64,000 nucleotides of DNA from Lactobacillus sp. ESL0679. GTDB lineage: Bacteria > Bacillota > Bacilli > Lactobacillales > Lactobacillaceae. The number at the start of each line of letters is the position of its first letter. Position 1 is the first letter of the stretch. The notes under the pieces are model-generated. The model ran no database searches. It was not told the origin of the DNA and saw only the letters and a list, made by a program, of their open reading frames with translations. The position numbers and the translations under genes are program-made. The stretch covers positions 248,001 to 312,000 of the forward strand of contig NZ_JAQTIG010000002.1 in assembly GCF_029433515.1 (NCBI RefSeq), given 5' to 3'. Below, piece after piece: positions 11,137 to 19,255 of the stretch.

Positions 11137-11660
11137 TATTTACCTCTGCCTTCATCTAATTGGTCAGGATACAGCGGCAAGCCATATTCTTCAAGTACTT
11201 TGCCCTGAATGCCAAACATTTCTTTTGCCTCATCAGGTTCAATATGGTCATAACCGTTAAGATGCAAAAAGCCGTGAACTAGGGTATAACCAAATTCACG
11301 GTCCCAGCCTGTTCCGTATTCCTTGCTGTGACGCTTAATCACACTTGGACACATGAACAAATCACCGATATCCTCTTGAAAATCAGGATCTGCAGTAAAT
11401 GCTGCAAGGTCAAGACATTCATCGCCATCTTCAATTGCAAATGAAATGACATCTGTTGGTCGATCTTTTTCACGATACTTTTTGTTAATAGCGTGACTGC
11501 GTTCTTCATTAACAAAATTGATACTCATTGCTAAATTACTGTCTTTAGCAATTTCCTTTTTAGCCAGTAATAATAACTTAGCAATCCAATCTTGCCAGTC
11601 ACGATCGGCATTTTCTAAAAAACCAACCTCGTCGTTATAAGTAATTTCAATAGGCGTCAT
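11136..11660 (-). CDS. ybeY: Endoribonuclease YbeY (rRNA maturation factor)
   Basis: 174-residue zinc-dependent endoribonuclease involved in 16S rRNA 3'-end maturation. The catalytic metal site appears as [11 protein letters not shown] near residue 127, and the substrate-groove motif [12 protein letters not shown] is near 67. It shares one base with phoH upstream and with era downstream. The cdd/dgkA genes that separate ybeY and era in some Firmicutes are absent here. Confidence 0.95.
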   Translation of the reverse strand: MTPIEITYNDEVGFLENADRDWQDWIAKLLLLAKKEIAKDSNLAMSINFVNEERSHAINKKYREKDRPTDVISFAIEDGDECLDLAAFTADPDFQEDIGDLFMCPSVIKRHSKEYGTGWDREFGYTLVHGFLHLNGYDHIEPDEAKEMFGIQGKVLEEYGLPLYPDQLDEGRGK

Positions 11661-12616
11661 TAATGTCTTTCGTCCTCTTTCTCATAAGCATTAATAATCT
11701 TGGCAACCACTGGATGACGGACAACATCATTAGCAGTGAAGCGAATAAATTTAATTTGGTCAATACCCTTTAAAATTCGCTGCGCATCAATCAAGCCACT
11801 ACGTTGTCGACCCGGTAGGTCGACCTGCGTCATATCCCCGTTGACAATCATCTTTGAATTAAAGCCTAACCGCGTTAAAAACATCTTCATCTGCGCGTCA
11901 GTTGTATTTTGCGCTTCATCCAAAATAACAAAGGCATCATCAAGCGTTCTCCCCCGCATATATGCCAAAGGAGCAACTTCGATTACTCCGCGTTCCATCA
12001 ACCGGTCAGTTGTGTTAGTTCCAAGAATTGCATAAAGCGAATCATAAATTGGCCGCAAATACGGATCAACTTTTTCCTTTAAATCTCCTGGTAAAAATCC
12101 CAAAGATTCACCAGCTTCAACAGCAGGCCTAGTTAGAACAATCCGTGAAACCTCACCCTTTTTAAAGGCTGCAACGGCACAAACAACGGCCAAGAATGTT
12201 TTACCGGTACCAGCAGGTCCAATACCAAATACAACATCACTTTTTTTAATGGCTTCAACATAGCGCTTTTGCCCCATATTTTTAACCCTAATCGGTTTGC
12301 CTTTAGCATCACGAATTAGAATCTCTTTATATAAGTCAGCAAAGTACTCTGTTGTGCCCTTTTCCGCCATTTTCATTGCACTGACAACATCAGGAGCACC
12401 AATGTTAACACCGGTGCTCACAACGTTGTCAAGCGCCTTTAAAACTGCGATTACTTTCCGCGTATTTTCAACATCGCCATCAACAACAATTTGGTTTCCG
12501 GTATCAGTTACACTTAGATCGTAACCTTCAGCTAATAAGTTAAGATTACCATCATTAATTCCAACTAGTTTTTGGATGTTTTCTGGATTTTTAGGAATAA
12601 AATTGGTTTGAGCCAA
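11660..12616 (-). CDS. phoH: PhoH-family ATPase
   Basis: 318-residue PhoH-like P-loop ATPase. The Walker A motif GPAGTGKTFLAV is near residue 133. Downstream motifs RPAVEAGESLGFLPGDL, FVILDEAQNTT (Walker B) and NGDMTQVDLP are those of the PhoH family. Function is probably in RNA metabolism, inferred from its constant place beside ybeY. It follows yqeY by 21 bases. Confidence 0.94.
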   Translation of the reverse strand: MAQTNFIPKNPENIQKLVGINDGNLNLLAEGYDLSVTDTGNQIVVDGDVENTRKVIAVLKALDNVVSTGVNIGAPDVVSAMKMAEKGTTEYFADLYKEILIRDAKGKPIRVKNMGQKRYVEAIKKSDVVFGIGPAGTGKTFLAVVCAVAAFKKGEVSRIVLTRPAVEAGESLGFLPGDLKEKVDPYLRPIYDSLYAILGTNTTDRLMERGVIEVAPLAYMRGRTLDDAFVILDEAQNTTDAQMKMFLTRLGFNSKMIVNGDMTQVDLPGRQRSGLIDAQRILKGIDQIKFIRFTANDVVRHPVVAKIINAYEKEDERH

Positions 12617-12637
12617 AAACTTCGCTCCTTTTCTTGC

Positions 12638-13081
12638 TTAATTTAGATGATTGCGCACTGTACTAGAAGCTGCTGTACCATCAGCTTTGCCCTTAATCTT
12701 GGGCATCAGAGCCTTCATTACCTTACCAAAATCAGACTTACCCTTAGCATCAACTTCGGCAATTGTTTTAACAACAATTTGCTCAAGTTCATCCTCGGAC
12801 AATTGCTTAGGCATGTAACCTTCCACAATTGCCAATTCCTTTTTGGTCTCATCAGCTAAATCGGTTCTGGCAGCTTTAGTAAATTCTTCAATTGACTCTT
12901 CACGCTGCTTCTTTTCACGGTTTAAAACGGTCAGTTCTTCATCGGAACTGAGTTCGTGTCCTGCCTTGATCTTTTCATTCATCAAGGCTGACTTAATCAT
13001 TCGCACCGTATTCAATCTAACTTTATCACGTGCTTTCATGGCTTCCTTCATGTCAGCCATAATTTGTTCTGATAAACTCAA
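12638..13081 (-). CDS. yqeY: GatB/YqeY domain protein
   Basis: 147-residue protein of the YqeY family, which resembles the tRNA-binding tail of GatB; its precise role is unknown. The core motifs LNTVRMIKSALMNEKI and the late FGKVMKALMPKIKGKADG are clear. It starts with TTG (13079-13081), supported by an aaggag site 5 bases upstream. It is the first gene of the unit running through recO. Confidence 0.92.
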   Translation of the reverse strand: MSLSEQIMADMKEAMKARDKVRLNTVRMIKSALMNEKIKAGHELSSDEELTVLNREKKQREESIEEFTKAARTDLADETKKELAIVEGYMPKQLSEDELEQIVVKTIAEVDAKGKSDFGKVMKALMPKIKGKADGTAASSTVRNHLN

Positions 13082-13117
13082 AAGTTCTCCTTCTTCCTAA
13101 ATATAGAATCTAACTAA

Positions 13118-13126
13118 ATTATAGCA
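13118..13126 (-). promoter_or_regulatory. Extended -10 promoter of the yqeY-recO unit
   Basis: The minus strand reads TGCTATAAT, a perfect -10 with the extended TGn element, 37 bases before the TTG start of yqeY. No good -35 is visible, which is normal for extended -10 promoters. Confidence 0.6.
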
Positions 13127-13169
13127 AATCTAGTCCGTGGTAGAAAACAATTAACGAAATTTACCTGTA

Positions 13170-13205
13170 AAAAAGCGACCTCTATCAACAGATAGAAGTC
13201 GCTTC
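13170..13205 (-). terminator. Terminator of rpsU
   Basis: Inverted repeat gcgacctctatc / gatagaagtcgc (13175-13202) with a 4-base loop, ending on the minus strand in a T run. It closes the single-gene rpsU transcript. Confidence 0.85.
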
Positions 13206-13213
13206 TTTATATA

Positions 13214-13390
13214 TTAATAATGTCTACGTTTCCGTGCTGCTTCAGATTTAAGCTTTCTACGTACACTAGGTTTTTCGTAGAATTCGCGTTTGCGGTATTC
13301 TTGCAAGGTACCACTTCTTGAAACGGAACGTTTGAAACGACGAAGAGCATCATCAATAGACTCGTTTTCGTGAACGACTGTCTTGGCCAT
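13214..13390 (-). CDS. rpsU: 30S ribosomal protein S21
   Basis: 58-residue basic S21 with the family start [19 protein letters not shown] and an Arg/Lys-rich end. The start at 13388-13390 is decided by the strong ggaggg site 7 bases upstream; longer in-frame extensions lack homology. It is transcribed alone between a good promoter (13441-13468) and a terminator. Confidence 0.97.
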   Translation of the reverse strand: MAKTVVHENESIDDALRRFKRSVSRSGTLQEYRKREFYEKPSVRRKLKSEAARKRRHY

Positions 13391-13440
13391 GTGTGATCCC
13401 TCCTTCCATTTCTTGACGTTACCGTCATACATTTATTTAA

Positions 13441-13468
13441 ATTATATCAAACCTCACGCAAGGGTCAA
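13441..13468 (-). promoter_or_regulatory. Sigma-A promoter of rpsU
   Basis: On the minus strand TTGACC (13463-13468), a 16-base spacer and a perfect TATAAT (13441-13446), 51 bases before the rpsU start. Confidence 0.8.
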
Positions 13469-13572
13469 TACATACATGCAATATTTTTAAAAAAGTTTTT
13501 TACAGCATTATTTTAACTAAATCTGTTAATGCATTTTTGAAAAATGTATAATTGATTAAAAAGGAGTTAACA

Positions 13573-14400
13573 ATGAGCCAAGAAACTAAAAAAGAAGTCA
13601 ACATCATTATCATCTCTGATTCTGCTGGTGATACTGCCTTTAACAATGCAATTGCGGCTGCTGCACAATTCCCTGATGCCCAGGTTAATTATCGCCGCTA
13701 CCCATTTATTACCGATAAGAACAAGCTTGATGATGTTTTTGAAGAAATTGAGCAATATTCCAATTTAATCATTATTTATAGTTTGGTTAAAGATGAAATG
13801 CAAATTCCGGTAATTAGATTTGTCCGGGAACACAAGGTTCAGAGTGTCGATATTTTATCCCCTGCTATTGAAGCATTGCAAAAGGTAACAGGTATGCGGC
13901 CACTAGAAAAAATTGGTGCCCAACACAAGATGAACCAGCACTACTTTGACCGGATTTCAGCGATGGAATTTGCCGTAATGTACGATGATGGTAAAGACCC
14001 TAAGGGCTTTTTGGAAGCAGACGTAGTTTTATTAGGAGTTTCAAGAACTTCTAAAACACCACTGTCACTTTTTTTAGCTAATAAGAATCTAAAAGTTGCT
14101 AACTTGCCGCTAGTACCCGACACCCATATTCCAAAAGAAATTTATAAAATTAATCCCAAAAAGATTATCGGTCTAACTAATGATCTGTCGGTATTAAACG
14201 AAATTAGACGGCAAAGAATGATTTCATACGGCCTTAATCCCAATACGACATATTCTAATACTGATTCAATTAAAGCCGAACTCGATTCCGCAAAGAAACT
14301 TTACGACAAGCTTGGTTGCTTCGTAATCAATGTTGCTCACCGTTCAATTGAAGAAACTGCGGCATTAATTATGAATCATTTAGGAATTGAAGAACAATAA
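13573..14400 (+). CDS. Pyruvate, phosphate dikinase regulatory protein homologue (DUF299)
   Basis: 275-residue member of the DUF299/PSRP family, bifunctional kinase/phosphorylases that switch PPDK or PEP synthase off and on. The nucleotide-binding motif GVSRTSKTPLSLFLA is near residue 153, and the N-terminal block ISDSAGDTAFNNA is typical. The ATG at 13573 follows aaggag and gives the usual N-terminus; a 7-codon extension has no ribosome site. No PPDK or PEP synthase gene lies in this window, so its target must be encoded elsewhere or differ. Confidence 0.88.
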   Translation: MSQETKKEVNIIIISDSAGDTAFNNAIAAAAQFPDAQVNYRRYPFITDKNKLDDVFEEIEQYSNLIIIYSLVKDEMQIPVIRFVREHKVQSVDILSPAIEALQKVTGMRPLEKIGAQHKMNQHYFDRISAMEFAVMYDDGKDPKGFLEADVVLLGVSRTSKTPLSLFLANKNLKVANLPLVPDTHIPKEIYKINPKKIIGLTNDLSVLNEIRRQRMISYGLNPNTTYSNTDSIKAELDSAKKLYDKLGCFVINVAHRSIEETAALIMNHLGIEEQ

Positions 14401-14471
14401 TTGGCGATTATCAACTGTTTTTTAATAATTTATGCTTTAATATAAGAAGAATATTTCGGAGGTAATTAATA

Positions 14472-15014
14472 ATGAGTGAACAACAAAATTCTAATCAAAA
14501 AGATACTGCAATCTTTGCCGGCGGCTGCTTCTGGTGTATGGTCAAGCCATTCGACAGTTTACCAGGTGTTGAGTCGGTTATTTCGGGCTATACTGGCGGC
14601 CATGTTGCTAACCCAACATACGAGCAGGTGTGTGCTGGCGATACTAGACATACGGAAGCTGTAAGAATAACTTTTGATCCACAAATAATGCCTTATAAAA
14701 AGTTGCTTGAATACTACTGGCAAGTAACTGACCCAACCGATGCTTCAGGGCAGTTCCAAGATCGCGGCGACAATTATCGTCCTGTGATTTTTTATAATTC
14801 GCCTGAACAAAAGGGAGCTGCAGAACAGTCAAGAGATGAATTGGCAAATAGTGGTAAATTTGACAAACCAATTGTTACTGAAATTGAACCAGCAAGCGAT
14901 TTTTATGAAGCTGAATATTACCACCAAGACTTTTACAAAAAAGATCCACTAAGATATTCTGTTGAAGAAGCCGGTGGCCGTGAAAACTTCATTAAGGAAC
15001 ACTGGGGAAAATAA
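14472..15014 (+). CDS. msrA: Peptide methionine-S-sulfoxide reductase MsrA
   Basis: 180-residue reductase that repairs the S epimer of methionine sulfoxide in proteins. The catalytic cysteine is C19 in AGGCFWC, and [17 protein letters not shown] near 38 and [10 protein letters not shown] near 154 are family hallmarks. An ggaggt site precedes the ATG. The partner msrB lies 1.3 kb away on the other strand. Confidence 0.97.
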   Translation: MSEQQNSNQKDTAIFAGGCFWCMVKPFDSLPGVESVISGYTGGHVANPTYEQVCAGDTRHTEAVRITFDPQIMPYKKLLEYYWQVTDPTDASGQFQDRGDNYRPVIFYNSPEQKGAAEQSRDELANSGKFDKPIVTEIEPASDFYEAEYYHQDFYKKDPLRYSVEEAGGRENFIKEHWGK

Positions 15015-15045
15015 TTTTACAAATAAACAAAATATAACAAAATAG

Positions 15046-15186
15046 TGGTATACTAAAGACGTGGACGTTCCTTTTAGTATATACTTATAATAACAATAAT
15101 TATACTATCATAAATACAGATATGTTTTTTACTTAGTTTAATCGTCCACATGAGCCACCAGCTAGTTAGCTGGTGGCTTTTTTAAT
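15046..15186 (+). ncRNA. Candidate small RNA (about 125 nt) with its own promoter and terminator
   Basis: An extended -10 (TGGTATACT, 15046-15054) predicts a start at G15061. The first seven bases, gtggacg (15061-15067), pair exactly with cgtccac (15143-15149). An internal hairpin can form between tagtata (15075-15081) and tatacta (15101-15107). The transcript ends in a strong terminator, gccaccagcta / tagctggtggc (15154-15177), plus eight or more T. No open frame with a ribosome site lies inside. I do not recognise a named RNA family. It could also be an always-terminating leader of yitT. Confidence 0.55.
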
Positions 15187-15267
15187 TTTTAAGAGATTAC
15201 CTTTTTTAAAATTATTAGGAAGGAAAAAAGTTAAATTAATGATAAAATAGAAAACGAATTGAGTAAT

Positions 15268-15314
15268 GTTTTAGGATAGTTGGTACACAAATATCATGCA
15301 CCAAGTCCTAAAAC
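15268..15314 (+). promoter_or_regulatory. Strong hairpin in the leader of the yitT-type gene
   Basis: gttttagga (15268-15276) pairs with tcctaaaac (15306-15314), and inside it ttggt (15280-15284) pairs with accaa (15300-15304), leaving a 15-base loop. No T run follows, so it is not a simple terminator. It sits about 30 bases before the gene start and could be an RNA control element or a protein-binding palindrome. Confidence 0.5.
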
Positions 15315-15344
15315 CTTTAATTATAAGGAGTTATTACTAACTAT

Positions 15345-16223
15345 ATGGATCAATTGGATAAGTTTAATAGAAGATATAATTTACTTTCCAAAATTTCAGC
15401 AGCATTCTTCTATTCGTTGGCAGTTGCGGTCGCGTTAAATTTCTTTTGGACGCCAGGTCATATGTACTCTTCCGGAGTAACCGGGTTTGCCCAACTGATA
15501 AATACGCTGAGCGAACGCTTTTTACCTTTTACATTGACCACTTCAGTCATGTACTTTGCGCTTAATGTTCCCCTGTTTCTGGTAGGCTGGTTTAAAATTG
15601 GTCACAAATTTACCTTTTTTACCATAATTTCAGTTGTCCTTGGGTCAATCATGATGCACGTAATTAATCCAATCAACATGCACGTTGATCCGTTAGTTTG
15701 TGCTATCTTTGGTGGCATGGTAAACGGCTTAGGAACAGGATTTGCGCTTAAAAACGGCATTTCAACTGGTGGCCTTGATATTATCGGGATTGTTATTCGA
15801 AAGAAAACTGGGGCCAGTTACGGCAAAGTTAATATTATGATTAACCTAGTGATTATCGCTGCTGCGGGCTTTGCGTTCGGCTGGAGCCGTGCCCTTTATT
15901 CTGCCCTAACCATCTTTATTAATGGTCGGGTGATTGACGCCGTTTATACGCAACACCAAAAGTTGCAGGTTACAATTGTAACGGAACATCCCCAAACAAT
16001 TATCGATGGCATTCAAGAAAAAATGCACCGGGGAATTACCATTTTTCACGACGTCGAAGGTGCATATAGCCATGATGAAAAAACGGTTTTAATTACGGTA
16101 ATCGACCGCTATGATATGTATGATATTTTACAAATTATTAAAAAATGCGACCCCTATGCTTTCATGAGTGTTAGTGAAGTTGAACGCGTTTATGGACGAT
16201 TTAGGGAACAAGAAATTGTTTAA
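15345..16223 (+). CDS. YitT-family membrane protein (DUF161/DUF2179)
   Basis: 292-residue integral membrane protein. The first 190 residues hold about five hydrophobic segments, and the conserved GGLDIIGIVIRKKTGASYGK loop is near residue 141. The cytosolic C-terminal DUF2179 domain starts near residue 205 (VTIVTEHPQTIIDGI). The function of this family is not established. It is monocistronic, with an unusual hairpin leader upstream and a terminator shared with msrB downstream. Confidence 0.88.
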   Translation: MDQLDKFNRRYNLLSKISAAFFYSLAVAVALNFFWTPGHMYSSGVTGFAQLINTLSERFLPFTLTTSVMYFALNVPLFLVGWFKIGHKFTFFTIISVVLGSIMMHVINPINMHVDPLVCAIFGGMVNGLGTGFALKNGISTGGLDIIGIVIRKKTGASYGKVNIMINLVIIAAAGFAFGWSRALYSALTIFINGRVIDAVYTQHQKLQVTIVTEHPQTIIDGIQEKMHRGITIFHDVEGAYSHDEKTVLITVIDRYDMYDILQIIKKCDPYAFMSVSEVERVYGRFREQEIV

Positions 16224-16226
16224 ACT

Positions 16227-16260
16227 AAAAAGAGTGTTAGAATTTTTCTAACACTCTTTT
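16227..16260. terminator. Bidirectional terminator between the yitT-type gene and msrB
   Basis: Perfect inverted repeat aaaagagtgttag / ctaacactctttt with a 7-base loop between convergent genes. Confidence 0.88.
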
Positions 16261-16272
16261 TCTGTTCAAAAA

Positions 16273-16704
16273 TTAAACAAATAATTGACGATATTTGCCG
16301 TAGCCTGATTGTTCAAGTTGATCATACGGAATAAATTTTAATGCCGACGAATTAATGCAGTATCTTAACCCGCCTTCATCAGCTGGGCCATCTGTAAAGA
16401 CGTGTCCCAAGTGCGAATCTGCATCGGGACTTTTGACTTCTGTTCGCTCCATATTATGCGACTGGTCGCGATGATAGGTTAACTTTTTAATTGGCTTGGT
16501 AAAACTCGGCCAACCACAACCAGCATCGTACTTATCTTCACTACAAAATAATGGCTCACCTGAGACAATATCAACATAAATTCCTTTTTGATAAAAATCA
16601 TCATACTTACCGCTAAACGGATAATCAGTCGCTGCATTCTGCGTTGACGCATACTGATCTTGCGTTAACTCCTTTAAGCGTTCTTTCTTTTTTTCTTGGT
16701 CCAT
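16273..16704 (-). CDS. msrB: Peptide methionine-R-sulfoxide reductase MsrB
   Basis: 143-residue reductase for the R epimer of methionine sulfoxide. CGWPSF and the catalytic-cysteine motif [11 protein letters not shown] near the C-terminus are clear. The zinc CxxC pairs of some MsrB forms are missing, as in other lactobacilli. The ATG at 16702-16704 is chosen because ggtggtatttt precedes it; the longer frame has no ribosome site. Confidence 0.95.
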   Translation of the reverse strand: MDQEKKKERLKELTQDQYASTQNAATDYPFSGKYDDFYQKGIYVDIVSGEPLFCSEDKYDAGCGWPSFTKPIKKLTYHRDQSHNMERTEVKSPDADSHLGHVFTDGPADEGGLRYCINSSALKFIPYDQLEQSGYGKYRQLFV

Positions 16705-16859
16705 AAAATACCACCATCTTTCTTTCGCCCTAACTATAACAAAGATTTGCATGCCCAGTCATTTTTAAGGACTAATTAAATTTTTTATTTTATAATTTCA
16801 CTATTGTCGTATGGTATATAATTAAAAGGTAAATAATTAACAGAAAGGATTTTTTAATT

Positions 16860-18047
16860 ATGCCACATCTAGCAAAAAATTTGTCTGGAACAATCAATCA
16901 TAAAATTGCGCAGTTAGCTGATTCGCAGATAACTACGTTTAATAACGAAACATCTAAAATTCCGGGGATTATCAAGTTAACCATTGGTGAACCTGATGCT
17001 AATACCCCAGAACATATTAAACGAGCCGCGATTGCTGATATTGAAAAGGACGATTCTCACTATGCTCCAGAAGCTGGCCAACCACAATTATTAACGGCAA
17101 TTAGTGATTACTTAAATGATAGTTTAGGTGTTGATTACGACCCTGCTGCCGAAATCTGTGTCACTGTTGGTGCAACTGAAGCATTGAATGTTGCTTGTAT
17201 GACATTGCTTAATCCTGGCGATAAAATTTTAGTACCTACTCCAGTTTGGGGCGTTTATTTTGGCATTATTAAAATGGCTGGGGCAATTCCAGTGGAAGTC
17301 GATACTTCACAAGACGACTTTCTCCTGACTGCAGCTCATTTAAAAAAGGTACTGGCAAATGAAGGAAAAGGTGCAAAAGCCGTCATTTTAACGGACCCAT
17401 CTAACCCTACCGGTCGCGTTTACAGTAAGCAAAACTTATTAGAACTCGCTCAAGTTATCACCGATAATAATCTTTTTGCCGTCACTGATGAAATCTACTC
17501 AGAATTAATTTATGGTGACAAAAAGCATTACTCACTAACGCAAATCATTCCTGAACGGACACTGTTTTTATCAGGCTTATCCAAGAGTTTTGCAATGACC
17601 GGCTGGCGGATTGGTTATATGGCTGGACCTAAAGAACTCATGAAGTCAGTAATTAAAGTTAACTCATTTCTAATTACTTCGGTAACTGATAACGTCCAAG
17701 CTGCCGCAACCGAAGCTTTAGTTCATGGTGCAGCCGACTACCCTGTTGCTCGCGCTACTTACGGAAGTCGATTAAAGATTATCGAAACTGGTTTACGCAA
17801 ATGTGGCTTTAGCATGGCTACCCCTGAAGGGGCATTTTACATTTTTGCTAAAATTCCAGCCAAATTCGGGCAAGATGATGTGAAATTTGCGATTGATTTA
17901 GCTAATAAAGCCAAAGTCGCACTAATGCCTGGTAGCTACTTTGGCAAAGGTGGCCAAGGCTATGTGCGTTTATCTTACGCTGCTTCTGCTGAGGATTTAC
18001 AAGAATCCATTCGGCGGATTACTGATTACGTCGACAGTAACTTATAA
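16860..18047 (+). CDS. PLP-dependent aminotransferase, class I/II
   Basis: 395-residue fold-type I aminotransferase, probably acting on aromatic or branched amino acids. The PLP lysine is in LSGLSKSFAMTGWRIGYMAG near residue 241, the conserved Asn in DPSNPTGRVYSKQ near 179 and the carboxylate-binding Arg in YVRLSYA near 370. It resembles AraT/PatA-type enzymes of lactic acid bacteria, but the substrate cannot be read from sequence. The start follows an agaaagga site. Confidence 0.88.
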   Translation: MPHLAKNLSGTINHKIAQLADSQITTFNNETSKIPGIIKLTIGEPDANTPEHIKRAAIADIEKDDSHYAPEAGQPQLLTAISDYLNDSLGVDYDPAAEICVTVGATEALNVACMTLLNPGDKILVPTPVWGVYFGIIKMAGAIPVEVDTSQDDFLLTAAHLKKVLANEGKGAKAVILTDPSNPTGRVYSKQNLLELAQVITDNNLFAVTDEIYSELIYGDKKHYSLTQIIPERTLFLSGLSKSFAMTGWRIGYMAGPKELMKSVIKVNSFLITSVTDNVQAAATEALVHGAADYPVARATYGSRLKIIETGLRKCGFSMATPEGAFYIFAKIPAKFGQDDVKFAIDLANKAKVALMPGSYFGKGGQGYVRLSYAASAEDLQESIRRITDYVDSNL

Positions 18048-18147
18048 ACAGTAAGCAAAGTAGACGTAATTCGGAGTTTTTTATAGTAAAATTGAATAGA
18101 TAAATAATTTATCAAATTAGACATTAGTTAAACGAAGGGATTTTATT

Positions 18148-18639
18148 ATGAAAATTACAAGATTAAACGAGCCTCTATATACTAACGGTGAGCCACCTAA
18201 GATTGGTGAAAAGTTACCTGATTTTACTTTAGTTAGAGCCGATGGCAGCAAAGCCACTAAAGCTGACTTGTTGTCCAAGCCAACTTTGATTAGCGTTGTT
18301 CCTGACCTTAACACTAGTGTCTGCAGTATTTCAACCAAGCGTTTCAACAATGAAGTTGATAAATATTCTGACATCAACTTTTACACGATTTCTACTAATA
18401 CCCTTGCTGACCAAAAGAATTGGTGTGCTGCTGAAGGCGTTAAAAACATGGAAATTTTATCTGATGAAAGTCACAACTTCGGTGAAGCAATGGGTCTTTA
18501 CCTTGAAAGTGGCGTAGATTCAAGAAGTGTTTGGATTATTTCTGCTGATGGCGAAGTTCTATACCAAGAATTAGTTTACGAAATGACTGATGAACCAAAC
18601 TACGATGCTGCTTTAACATTTTTAAACAACTTAAAATAA
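18148..18639 (+). CDS. tpx: Thiol peroxidase (atypical 2-Cys peroxiredoxin)
   Basis: 163-residue peroxiredoxin of the Tpx family that reduces hydrogen peroxide and organic hydroperoxides. The peroxidatic cysteine is in PDLNTSVCSISTKRFN near residue 58. A second cysteine in NWCAAEGVKN near 91 is placed as the resolving residue. FTLVRADGSKA near the N-terminus is typical. It forms a single-gene unit with a ribosome site (gaaggga) and a strong terminator. Confidence 0.93.
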   Translation: MKITRLNEPLYTNGEPPKIGEKLPDFTLVRADGSKATKADLLSKPTLISVVPDLNTSVCSISTKRFNNEVDKYSDINFYTISTNTLADQKNWCAAEGVKNMEILSDESHNFGEAMGLYLESGVDSRSVWIISADGEVLYQELVYEMTDEPNYDAALTFLNNLK

Positions 18640-18653
18640 TTAGGCATCAATCT

Positions 18654-18687
18654 AAAAACGATAACCATTGCTGGTTATCGTTTTTTT
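18654..18687. terminator. Bidirectional terminator between tpx and the NUDIX gene
   Basis: aaaacgataacca / tggttatcgtttt with a short loop and T runs on both strands. It overlaps the last codon of the converging NUDIX gene. Confidence 0.88.
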
Positions 18688-19186
18688 AATACACTGCTTT
18701 AGTTAATACTGGCCATGAGGAGAATGTTTGGTCAGCTGAGTTAAATTTCTGATCATTTTGCAAAAACTCCTTGGCCTTTAAGACCAGTGGTGATGAATTT
18801 TCCAAATTAAGTTGTTCTAAAGAAACAGCAACTGCTCCAAGAGAATCTTGACCAGCAAATTGCTTAACTGTTTCTTGCAATTGACCCTGCCACTGCTTAA
18901 CTTGATAAAACACACAAAGATGTTGATTAAAATGCCATTCTTGATAGTCCCAAGGATAGCGAAAAGAAGTAATTCCTACTTGGACTGCTTCAAGAGCAGT
19001 AAAACCAGTTTCTTCCTGGATTTCGCGCACGATTGCAGTTTCTAGTTTTTCACCATCTTCAAGACTACCTCCGGGCAAATCATAGCGATTGGTATATGGT
19101 CCGCCATGCTTTTTGATCACAATTAACTTTTCTTGCTGATACATAATGCCATACACGCCAAATGCCCGATGATATTTAGCTGCCAT
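18686..19186 (-). CDS. NUDIX hydrolase
   Basis: 166-residue NUDIX protein. The NUDIX box starts GGSLEDGEKLE near residue 40 and continues with REIQEETGF, a complete GX5EX7REUXEEXGU. The rest of the sequence does not identify a substrate. An aaaggagg site 7 bases before the ATG decides the start. It is single-gene, between the tpx terminator and the aspS terminator. Confidence 0.85.
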   Translation of the reverse strand: MAAKYHRAFGVYGIMYQQEKLIVIKKHGGPYTNRYDLPGGSLEDGEKLETAIVREIQEETGFTALEAVQVGITSFRYPWDYQEWHFNQHLCVFYQVKQWQGQLQETVKQFAGQDSLGAVAVSLEQLNLENSSPLVLKAKEFLQNDQKFNSADQTFSSWPVLTKAVY

Positions 19187-19208
19187 TTGATAACCTCCTT
19201 TATTTTGA

Positions 19209-19250
19209 AAAAAAAGCGATGTGAACTTAACCCATCACACCGCTTTTTAT
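19209..19250 (-). terminator. Terminator of the hisS-aspS operon
   Basis: gcgatgtga / tcacaccgc stem with one mismatch, followed on the minus strand by a run of eight T. It lies just past the aspS stop. Confidence 0.8.
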
Positions 19251-19255
19251 TATTT

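Noticed and set aside
13207-13428. Alternative 73-residue frame over rpsU
   Set aside because: It is out of frame with the unmistakable S21 protein and has no homology.
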